Origin: Nemopilema nomurai
Taxonomy: Eukaryota > Cnidaria > Scyphozoa > Rhizostomeae > Rhizostomatidae
NCBI GenBank assembly: GCA_003864495.1
Contig: PEDN01001362.1
Span: 62,001-126,000, forward strand
DNA: 64,000 nucleotides
Direction of reading: 5' to 3'
Part shown: positions 49,901 through 61,900 of the stretch, piece by piece
Numbering within the stretch: the first letter of the stretch is position 1
How the letters are laid out: each line of letters starts with the position of its first letter
The notes under the pieces: generated by a model
Told to the model about the DNA's origin: nothing
The model's database searches: none
The model's input: the letters and a program-made list of their open reading frames with translations, nothing else
Made by a program: the position numbers and the translations under genes

Positions 49901-52900
49901 AAGATATCAAGCTGAAATTTTCAGGATGCTTCTATCTTACATACATGAACATTGACACAAATTTGCATGCAAATCTGAGATGGTGCATGTGGGACCACTT
50001 CAAAAATTGGTCCATTTGGCATGGAATGACCCTTATGCTTGATATCATGAATTTTAATCATTATTTCTATGATAGCCTTAGTCACATAATGAGAGGTTTT
50101 TTTGCCAAAAAAGAGATTTTAAATCTAATGCTAAGCTAATTTTGTCCAAATACTTTTCAGAGGATTCAAATGATGCAGACCTCTGGCTTTTGAATAGCTG
50201 TACTGTGAAAAACCCTTCCCAAGACAGTTTTCACAATGCTATTGATAAAGGAAGAGAGCTTGGGAAGTTTGTAGTTGTTGCTGGTTGTGTGCCCCAAGGA
50301 CAACCAAGAAATGAATTCATCAAAGGTCTCAGTGTTGTTGGGGTGAGATTTTCAGATTTTTTTTATGAGATACTTGTAATATGCTTCATTTACTTCATGT
50401 TCTTTTGTGCTGAGTCCTTTAAGTTCTTTTGGGATATTTTGAATCAGCTTTTCAAAATCTAGAATAAGATTCATAGACAAGATTACATTGTTTTGCTGTT
50501 TAGTTTGTTTTTCAAATATGCTAGTTTGAGTTACAATAATCCCATTTGGTTTATGGAAAGTGTCTGTCATGATTTGTGCAGGTACAGCAAATTGATAGAG
50601 TGGTTGAAGTTGTTGAAGAGACACTTAAAGGTTGGTATCACTTTTTGTATAGGGTTATGATATTGTGTGAGTTTATAAGAGGGTAGATATTATTTGTTCC
50701 AGAATTGTCATTAAATCCAAGGCAACATATCTGAAAAAACTCCCCAAGCTTTTGAATGCGATGTTTGATTTTCAAAGTCGTTTGTCAGATATCAATTTTG
50801 GTTACATTTAAACTTTCCCCCTTTGATGAGTGAGAAAATATTCTTGGTATAAAGGAAACCAGGTGCAATTTTGATATGGTACAGTTTTTGTGTCAGCTGT
50901 CTGAATTCATAGTGCAGTGTCATTGGAAAATGATTGATATGTAGTCTTTCAAGTAGATTGTTAAAATTGTTAAGTCAAAAACTATTGTAAGCATATCTTG
51001 TATATTCCTTTCCTAGCCAAAATATCGTCAGGTCCATTCGCTTATGTCTGATTCTTCTTTCAGACTCTTTTCTGTTTGTGTTTCTATCCAAGCAAAAGAA
51101 CCTGATATGATTTAAATGGGATTAGGTATCATTTGACCCCTTTTCATTTATCCTTCAGTTGACAAAGTCTTTGAAAGACAAGTTATTTATTGGACTTGAG
51201 TGCAGCAAACATGCTACCCATCATCTGTTGCATGTTTCTCATTGTATGCCAACCCCGGATACTACAACATGCATCTCAGCAATTTGTATAGTTATCTGTA
51301 CCAAAACTAGTAATTGCCATCTACAGATGATTGTGTGAATCATTTATAAGGGAAGGTTTGATTGCACCCATAATTAGTACTTGTTTTGTTAGCAAAATAA
51401 AAGAGACTTTGCTCTATTTCTGTTTCCTACCAACATCCTAACATGCTTGTTTACTATTGACTTATGAGGTAGGCTTTCCTTTTCAGGCCACTTGTATATA
51501 TTGACTTTGCTTGCGTAATTTTAATAAACCAAAAATATATCGACATCAGAAGTTTTCATTTTTGTTGTTGTCCATGATGATACAGCTGCCCTATCCACAA
51601 CGAAAGAAAATTAACTCTATTGTAGGAAGTCAGCATTTCCGTTAATAAAAAGCTAAGCTCTCTCTTCCCTATACAGCTAAATCACTAATATAAAGTTGTT
51701 GCCATGCCAGCTCTTAAGCGGAACACGTGCACACTCTATTTTGGTACCTCTGATTCCTATTTGATCAATCAAGACGCTGAAACAGCTTTTGTAAGATTAA
51801 CAATCCTGGGTCACGATTAACAATCCTAGGTCACGATAAACAATCCTTGGTCACGATTAATAACCCTAGTCACGATTAATAACCCTAGATTGATAATCCT
51901 GTACCCTAGGTCACGCGGTTCGTCTGCTTGGCAAGAAGAAGAGCGAAGGTCGTAAAATCGGCGGTGCCTCTTTAGATCTTCCTAAAATACGGAAAAATCC
52001 ACTGATTGAGATAATCGCCATCAATACAGGGTGAGTTTCTTGCACATTCCTGTGACTCTTTAAATATCTTCCTTGCGACGCTATACCACCACCAAACAAA
52101 TTTCCCTTTCGATACTGAATCTTCAAGCATACCTTCCTATAACCACTTATAAGCAAATCTTCAGCTTGATACTACGTCACCAAGCATATCTCGTTTCAAC
52201 ACCAAGACACAAAGAAAATCTTCATTTCGATACCAAATCTTCAAGCATACCTTTTTCGGCGCAAAATCATTGAGCACTCTCTTACTGAAATTTATCTTGA
52301 GGTTTTTGTGGTGGTAAAAACGAAACGGTTGCTTAAACGAAATTAATTTTGCCTTTTCCTTAGCCTTTGAGCTGAGGATCAAAGCATGAAACAGAAATAC
52401 ACAAGAAATATATATTATTGACGAATTATTTATTTCAGTGAAGATGTATGTTTAGTTTTCTATTCTTAAAGGAATTCAATTGTCAGTGCAGTCCCGTTTT
52501 TGTATCAAGTTTGTATCAAATTTTTTTATTAAGTTTATTTCAGTATTCTATCCCAAGGATGCAGTCAAAGTTTTTTCCTTGCAAATGTCTTTCCCGAACG
52601 ATTAACCTATCAATCAAAGTTGAGCTTGGCTTTCAATGAAAATGACTTTTTGAAGGGAAAGTTGAATTAATGGATAGTTAAATTTTTCATCCCTTTGTGT
52701 AACAATCTTGTACTTTTGAGTCAAAGGCGGCACTGCTTTGTAAGTCGTGTCTCAATAACATGAAATATATCGTCTCCAGCGATAAAGCCAGGGATTTGAA
52801 CATGGATTATATGTTAGTTTTGTTTAAATTTGTTATTAAGCTTCTTATTTCTAATTAAAATTTTCGTCATCAAAGTTTAATAACGTTTTGATGACCTCTG

Positions 52901-55900
52901 ACGTCATCTTAAACTATTGAAATGATTGATTAAATTTTCATCTAAGTTATCGCAGAAATTGACTCTGTGTCAAGTCAAGCAGCCAGTTTTTAACGTTCTA
53001 TTGTTGGATTTTTTGGCCTCCTCTAGAGAAAGATTATGATACTTTGCCTATATCCCAGTTACAAATAATTAACCTGCGCATTTCTTGGTTGAACCTTATA
53101 AGTTAAAAAAAATCTGATTTCTACTATTTAAGTTCATCCATATTGACCTATAAGCAAGTTGAGAATAATGTTTATAGAAGACTACAAATCTCTAAACTTC
53201 ATCTTTGGAAGAAAATAAGTTTATCTGTCAAACAGATTTAGATACTTTCACCAAGAAATGCGGCAGGAATAATCATTGATTACGTTCTGTTTCTCAACCA
53301 CTAGAAGATATTGTTAGTATTTACTGTTACAAGTTTTGTTGAAGGACAAATCTGCTAAATAATATTGAATTCGTTTCAAGGCCTTCACAACTTAGTTTTA
53401 GGCACGGAGGTTCATTACAAGCTAAGCTTGTGCAAAGTTGCTCACAGTTTTTTACATTCTTCATTAAATCCTTCATTGCATTGACCCAAAGGTCTATTTT
53501 TCCAAATCGAAGAAGACATCTTCTCGTCTGAAATGCTTCGGTTATCCTCATTGTCTTTGTTACTTTGCCTGCTTCTAGTGCAGGTATTATCTTCCTGAAT
53601 GGCTTTTGTGTCATTTAATCTCTGTCTTTCATTTGCGCGCGAAGCTTCTGCCTTTGCAATCAGATCGCCAGAGTCGTTGTGTAAATCCGGCATTGATTTA
53701 ACAAATGAGTTGCTTCGGTGACCAAGGATCTCCTGCGTAGAGCCATTATTTGGAAGCAGTATGGTAATTACGTCATCTTTAAAACTTCGCAGGTTAATAC
53801 CTTTTGGGATATCAGCACCGCTGATTATTGTTTTTGCCCTCATTCGTTTTTTTAAAATATCTTTAGGGCTTTTATCGTCAACCCTTGATGAGTTTTTTTT
53901 ATTATTTGCATTGGGCAGATAAAGTTCACTATTGTGACGTCCTTTTTGCCATTTGTATGACAGTTGCTTGCTCTTCTGTCTGTCAAAGACAGTGGAATCG
54001 CTGCAGCGTCTCCTGTGTAATAGTCTATGTTCCAAAGTCTCTGATTTGTTACGGTCCTTTGGGCTATTGTCACGCATCGCTGGTGATGCTAGTTTAAGTT
54101 CCTGCACCGCCAACGAACTATTAAACGAGTACAGATAGGACCTCTTCAAGCGGAATATCACTTTTATTGCCTCTTTGATTGTGGACAGCTTGAGTATGCA
54201 AATAATGGCGTTTAGTGCACTGCCAGTAGGGAGCATTAGAAATACGATGTCCCGGAATATGTGCCTAGTGTCGCAGCTGCATGATAGGCACAACTGGAGA
54301 AAGTAAGCCGAGACGATAGCAGGGAAGTAGCTACTGAGGAACGTTATAAGCATCGTCAAGAAGACACTGGTCAATCTCCTCTCTCTCATAACCACCCTGC
54401 TTTGTGTCTCTTGCTTGTTCCACTGTCCCACTTTCAATGTCACTTGTCGTTGCTTGCCCGTATCGTTTCTCTTATTTCTGCTCATACTTGTTCCTGACTC
54501 AACTGTTCTTGTGTATTTCGCCTTTTGGAAGCCAGGTTCGCTCCCGAGATTTGACTTTTCTGTTTTCTTCTTACCACCTGCGTCTTCAGTTATTTGTGTT
54601 TTCAAGCCTCCATTTTTCACACCCTGTCCACTTATACACCCGCCTGCATTCGGTAGCTTACCCTCTCCAATAATACGCTCCGATTCTTTCTCTTTTGTTT
54701 CTTTGCCTTTCCCTTTTTGTGTATTCGCTTGAGTTACACCCAGGACACTTGCTGGAACATCTCGTACTACCTCTAAAACTATTTTCTTGTTGATGATTCC
54801 AGAAGTCTTTTTCATATTTCGCATTATTTTCAAGTATGTTAGTAGAGTGATCCCAAATATGGATACGAATGACAGGTGAATGTGTATTGTTACCAGAGTT
54901 ACATACCCAAAAATGAAGTAGAGCCCCGTAAATGAAAACGCTGAAATCCATATTCCAATTGAAATGATGATGCATCGGCGCCTCGTAATTCGGCGTACTG
55001 TCGTAGAAAGCGAAATAAACGCGCAATAGCGGTCAAAACACAAAGCAGCCATGCTAAACAGACTTGCTGATAAAGACGTGAAGTAGGTGGTATGTACGAT
55101 ATAGACGTAAGTCATATTTATCAAGCGTTTCGCCTCGAGGTAATGAAACATTACCGAAACTGGCATTGCTATTAGACCCACGATCAAGTCGCTTACGGCC
55201 ATATTTGCGAGAAAGAACGCGAACGAGTTTCGAAGCTTGCCGTGCGGATCCTTGACTGTCGCAACTATGATAAGACAATTTCCAACCGTCGTAACTAGCG
55301 CTAGAATGACAGATACAGCTGCAGTGAAGTACGAAAGAGTTACGGGTGCCCATGACCCAGGGAAACATGGATCAGGCATCGTAGATGGCGAAACGTGGAT
55401 CAAGAATCGTAAGTGGCGAAAAATGGATCAGGCATTGTAGATAGTGAAACACGGATCAAGAATCACAAGTGGCGAAACATGGATCAAAAATCGTAAGTGG
55501 CGAAAGACGAATCAGGCATCGTAGATGGCGAAACACGGATCAAGAATCACAAGTGGCGAAACATGGATCAAAAATCGTAAGTGGCGAAAGACGAATCAGG
55601 CATCGTAGATGGCGAAACACGGATCAAGATCGTAAGTGACGAAACACGGATCAAAAATCGTAAGTGGCGAAAGACGAATCAGGCATCGTAGATGGCTAAA
55701 CATGGATCAAAAATCGTAAGTGACGAAACACGGATCTGGCATCGTAGATGGCGAAACTCGTTGGTAGCTGATTTCACGATGTTCTAAATATGATATTCAA
55801 ATTCGGCAGTTGATGAACCCCGAATGTCGTAAGCACGAATAGCACGTAGAGGAAAGACGCTTTGGTCTGTCTGCTTGCCACCTTGGCAGTATCTATCCCG

Positions 55901-58900
55901 TACTTGCTATTGCGATAGAGTCCATATCCCTTGCTTCACTTTGAATCGTATCACTGCCAGTCATTTTTATGTTTTTATCGCATGCAGCCTTTCCGCCTGT
56001 TGGTGACCTTTCTGGCAGCACACGTCCATATCCTTCTTACTGAGCAAGTACCTGATAAAATATTTACGCTCCTTATTCTTCGCTCGCAATGATACTCGTG
56101 TAGAAGTCTTCAATAAGATTTCAACGTATTTTGTGTCTCTGAGTAACCCAGTGGTCTTACCAATGGCGATTAGATTCTTGTTCTCTGCATGGGTTAACAC
56201 CTTACTGAAGTCTGCTGACTCCTAGCCTCGCGATTGTGTCTCTTCAAATACCTGGGCTTGACAAAGTTAACCGTAGATCTGCTTTGAAGACTAATTTCCC
56301 ATTCGCGAGCTTGATGATTCATTTGCGAACTTTGATGCATGGAGAGAACATGTTTGTTCTGCGCCGTCTCGTGAATCGAAACGTGGCTTGGATACCTTGA
56401 CTTGCTTGCTTGCTCTTCAAGTGTATTCTACCTCGTCTTCCAATAATACCAACAGCATAGGCGCGAGGAAGAGCGATCAGGATTGCCTTGACGATGTCCT
56501 GCTTGACATGCCATAAAAATGCGTCTGTCTGCAGCATTTGTCCGGCGAGAGTGGTTGATTGATTGAAGGCAGGTGGTGAACTCGCTTGGCTCAACCCAAA
56601 CACCATTGACCTGCATACTGTTGGCCTAATTGGTGATTGATTGACTGAGACAGATTTTTATTTACACTTTCTCTAATCGCATTCGCTCAGTCAATCTTTG
56701 CACTGCTATGCGTCAATCGTGTGATTGTAGCAGTGAATTTCTGTTCGCCAGATTCTCTTTACTGAATGGATAATAACGCATTGACCATGATAATTCTAAT
56801 GGAGTAGAAACAATCTTTTGTCTTTCTGATGCATTGAAGATGATACACTGTAGTGTGAAAATGCTGAATATTTATCAAGATTTGAGTATTTCAACTGAAT
56901 ATTTGTGATCGTTTTTAGCTGTATGTACACACCAAGTTTATATATAAATTTATATGTGCATTTTTTAAGTCTTCTTTTCTGTAATAGAAGTCTTTTTCAT
57001 ACATTTATAAAACGAAATGAAGCGGCTTTTGATGTAACGCTCATATTCTGTTAGATGACAGTCAATTTTAGAAATGCCTGTCAGCTCCATCAAATGACTT
57101 CATTTCCAGGTCATATGTTTTCTAAATTGTATCTTTTGCTCTTGAAGCAAAATCGTTTTGATACCATTTCCGGCATTATTTGGGGAGCTTCAAATGTTGC
57201 TCATAACAGGTTGCGTAAGTTGTCAAAAGTTGGAATTTTTTGTTCTCAGTTCTATTCCAAGCAGTTCTGTTTGGAAAGGCTTATGCAGGTGGCCTACATA
57301 ATGGAGAAATTGGTCTTTGATTTGTCTTTGGCAAACTTAGCTCTTCAGCTTAAATTTTTCACGAAAACACTCGCGTATTATCCAAGAAACAATGAGAAAT
57401 TATTCTTCATCAACAGAACATAAGCTCCTTAAAAAAGTCTTTGATACGGAGCACCTTGCAGAGGAACCTGTGTTTGTTTTCGTTCGATTCGAATCGAGTT
57501 GCGTGTTTGCCTTGGTTTTGAACACCAATTTCCTTGTTTGATTGCACTAATGAAACCATTGACTCGTCTTGTTTGTATCTTCCTACGCAATTTTTACTTT
57601 TGGATTTTTTAGCCCTAAAAAAATTCATTCGTTACTATCACTTTATATTTGACTCATTGATTTCTAAGTATTTTTGAGTCAATGTAATTTCTGACTAGAT
57701 TGGTACCTTTTTGAGCCGGTATAGTTTCTGACTAAATTGGTATATTTTCGTGTTACTGTAATTTCTTACTAGATTGGTACCTTTTTGAGCCGGTATAGTT
57801 TCTGACTAAATTGGTATATTTTCGTGTTACTGTAATTTCTCACTAGATTGGTATATTTCTTATAAAAAAATCTTTTAATACGTAATTTTTAATATCTTCG
57901 AGAAGCTATAATTGTAGACTAAATTGTCATACTTTTGAGCCATCTAATTTCTGTCTGAACTAGTTTACTTTTAGATGTTATGATTTCTGACTAAATAACT
58001 ACAATTTGTGCCACTATGATGTACAACTAGATTAGTCTAAAATAATTCTCCCCGTTGATAATGTACCAGTAATAGTTGTTTGAAGCTTTGATAGTGAATT
58101 TCGAGAAAGTTGTTTCATTATCGATGTTTTATTATCTTACTAATCTATGCATCAAATGGTGGCAATCTTGATTATTACGTCTTCCTCGATTCTCAATTAG
58201 GTACTGTGACCTCTTCTCCATTTTTTACGGACCTCTCTTTCAACTTTAGCTGCCTCAATCAGTGTACATATTGCAAGACAAAGCATGCGAGGGGTGAGCT
58301 AGGCTCTTATCCCCCTGAAGAGATTGTCGAAAGAGCAAAACAGTCGTTTGAAGGTATGATTTATTAATTTTTTCACATTCAACCGTTTTTTTATTTTCTC
58401 CCATCAGTGTATTGAATTTGTCAATGTTTTTAATTAAGATAATAAGATTTGAATATACTTACATGTCAGTTGAATACTTTTGCAATAGTTTTCTAAAGTA
58501 GAGTTAAAAAAGGTTTGAAAAGAGTGTGGTTATAACCCTCTCAGTAATATTTCATAGATTCTTCGCAGCGCCCTAGCCATATCAACGGAATTTAGATTCG
58601 AATTTAGCTTTGTTCAAAGTGCAGTAGTTAATCTAAATGTGATTATCGGATAGCCTTTTTGATAAACAAAGCCCAGGACACACAAAATCATTTTCAACGA
58701 ACAGTTGTTGCTTTCCTGCAATGCCCTACGAAGGGGCATCCTTTTAACCAAGATAAATCAAAATGTTTTTTTCTAATTTTGCCAGACTTTCAATAATCTT
58801 TCGGGTTGCATCTGTACTAAATGTTTGTTATATAATTCTGTCAAATTGAGACTTCAGTAAAAGATCCCAATTTGATTGATTTGATTTATTTCTACCTTGC

Positions 58901-61900
58901 ATCCGTAAGTAGTCTTTAGGGCACTGAGAAGCATAACCTTATCGAGCAGTGTCCTGATCCTTCCTCTCGATGTGACCACACCTCGTGATTCCTTATGCCT
59001 GAAATCACAAAGAGCTAGCGACTCTTCTCACTCTGTGTGCAAGTTTGGTCATCCCAGGGGCTCGAACCACAGACCCTTGAGTTCGTAGTCAGCGCCTCTA
59101 ACCACTGGGCCATCCTTGCGACCCAATCCTTGAGTTTCAACGTTAACGTGGGTGCCAGTCGTGTCGCCCTGGTTTGTGTGTACCTCAAGCTATCGAAGTA
59201 TGATGCATGTTACTTATGTAATGCCAGTGATTGCTTAAATGATTTCATCGAATACAAATTTGACATTTAGCTCTGTAAAATCATCCTCAATGGAAAATCT
59301 ATCTAAAAGTCAGGCATTTAATCAGCGAAGCAGTATTCTGGAAAGCTATCCAAGCAAGCAAAGATCAAGGGATTGGATATTAATCTGGAAGCTGTAATTT
59401 CTATATGCCATGACTTTGTTCATTTAAACTTTACCAGTAAAGGATGGTGTATTAATCCACATGAAAAGATTATTGTCGTGAAAGCAATCCAGTTCGTCTA
59501 ATACAGTGAAGAAAGGCATTTTCTAGCGAAGGTTTGTGCAGGTTAAAGGGCGTTTGTCAAACGTATAGGATTTTGTGCATGTGGAGAAAAAGGGGGGGGG
59601 GTTGTATACCTTGGGGGTTTGTATGCCTTTTAAGAATACCTGAATTCACAATCACATGATAACCAAAGTCAAACTCTTAAAGATTAAGGCTGCTGCTTAA
59701 TAAAAGTTGCTGGTCAACCCTTTGTGTTTTTTGTTTCTAAAATGTGCAGCTTTACGAATCTCTGACTCTATGTTAGCAAACACAATTAATTTTTGTTTGC
59801 AGTTAAATATGGTTTTCGTCACATTCAGTTCGGCACATTAGCGTTTTGCCGTGTTAGCTAATACAAGAGATAACAAACAGCTTTCTTTTTATCAAACACT
59901 GCGAACGGATTCGATTCAGTTTCTCGGGTCATGATCTTGTTTGCCTACTGAGTTGGTCTGCTTTAGTTACCATAGACAGACAATACGGGTAGGCGTTGCA
60001 GTTGCTGTTGTTTTTGTACATTTATGACGTACCTTTGCTTCATTAGCTCTTAACACTGGCAACACTCATTTTACGATTCTTCATCTTGTTTCATCAAAGC
60101 AATGTCCTGAATTAACTTACTTACAGTTATGATCTTGGCAAAAATTTTGCACCCCCGGTACCCCCACTCCTAGCCAACAGGCCTAAAAGTTTATTTTTCA
60201 TAAAGTCAGTAATACTTGATAATTTTGACATTATACGAGTCATCAAACTTCTCACAATTTTAACTGAATGCTGATAGACCAATTGAAAGCTTCACTGGCT
60301 AGACCAATTGAAACCAACCTCTTGTTTCAGATTGCCAGTCAAATTTCTACTGATATCTTATTTAGGTTGATATAAAATTCATCAGGCGTCATGGAAATCC
60401 GTACATATTTTCGACCAACGTGCGATGATAGTTTGGTATTTAAGGCAACCAGTTCCAGTGGCTAAATTAAAATAAAGTTAAAAATTGCATCTTGTTGGCA
60501 ATGAAGCTATCAAAGTTATTTTGCTGCGATGCTGCGTTTCATTCTGTTTGGTAGTGTGTAATAGAAGATTTGTTTTCTTTTAGAGGGTGTGGTAGAAATC
60601 TGGCTTACAAGTGAAGATACCGGTGCTTATGGAAAGGATATCGGTGTCACACTGCCAGAACTGTTGTGGAAGCTGGTCGAGGTCATACCAGAAGGCGCAA
60701 TGTTGAGACTCGGCATGACAAATCCGCCATACATCCTGGAACACTTAGAGGTATCTATCATATAATAATCACTGTGCTTGGCTCCTTCATCGTAATCTGC
60801 TGGAGCAAGTCATCTAGTAGTTTGAAATACTCATGTGATAGCTTGAGTCAGAGTTGTAACTGTATTTGCTTGCGAAGGAGCTACTTAATGGACTTAGAGG
60901 TATCTATACTATAGTAATCATTTTGCTTGGTCCCTTCATCGTAATCTGCTGGAGCAAGTCATCTAGTAGTTTGAAATACTCATGTGATAGCTTGAGTCTG
61001 GAGGTCAACTGTATTTGCTTGCGAAGGAGCCATTTAATGGACTTAGAGGTATCTATTCTATAGTAATCATTTTGCTTGGTCCCTTCATCGTAATCTGCTG
61101 GAGCAAGTCATCTAGTAGTTTGAAATACTCATGTGATAGCTTGAGTCTGGGGGTCAACTGTATTTGCTTGCGAAGGAGCCACTTAATGGACTTAGAGGTA
61201 TCTGTCATATAGTAATCACTCTGTTTGGTGCTTTAATCGCTGTTGTAAAGACTACGTGAATCTTTCTGGATTCTAAAGGCAGAGACGATGAAGACACCTG
61301 ATTGACGTTTTTTATTTATATACACTCACGACTAACCGGGTTTGATTGACTGTTCCACGTGCGCTACATCTTACCTTTCCACTGACCTACACCAGGGAAT
61401 GGCTGTTTCTATTTTACGATCTATCATCGGGAGCTCCTTCTCGTAATTACCGTTCTCGCTATCTAATTTATTACGCCCATGCGTGGTTTTGTTATTACAT
61501 TATCTGCCATACTGACCTTGGCTCTATCACATATTCTTGTTATGTATCGCTGACCTATGACCTTTGCACTTATCACGTGCTACTGTTCTCTTCTAATTGC
61601 ACGCATGGGATATCACCTAAACTTGAATTTCAAGTCATCTAGTAGTTCGAAGTACTCACGTGAAAGCTTGCGTCGGAGCTGCAACTGTATTTGCTTTCGA
61701 AGGAGCCACTTAGTGGACTGTGCAATCGCTTTGGAAGCAATGAAATCTGATCTGTTCAATATTGACCACGTTCAGTTTTAGTAAAGAAACCAGCCGTGCT
61801 GTTTGATGATTTTTAAAGCCTAGGGTCTTGGTGATTTTTAGGCCTTTTAAGGGCCTTGATCCTTATGATTTTGGGGCCTTTACAGACCCTTTGAAGTCTT

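Noticed and set aside
47557..49955. 88-codon frame present in both palindrome arms as evidence for a transposon protein
   Set aside because: The arms are almost identical in DNA, so sharing the frame says nothing about coding selection; no domain was recognised.
51796..51917. CRISPR-like spaced repeats
   Set aside because: Units are contiguous tandem copies without spacers, in an animal intron.
54404..54732. Plus-strand frames opposite the GPCR
   Set aside because: Antisense shadows of the receptor's Lys-rich loop 3.
57055..57423. 122-codon plus-strand frame in CDKAL1 intron 4
   Set aside because: No recognisable motif and low-complexity stretches; no sign of splice connection to CDKAL1.
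59049..59124. Functional tRNA-Arg gene on the minus strand
   Set aside because: The A and B boxes are good but the anticodon stem does not pair; a SINE head is the better reading.
60866..61212. Two near-identical 65-codon frames
   Set aside because: They are successive units of the 149-bp array, not genes.
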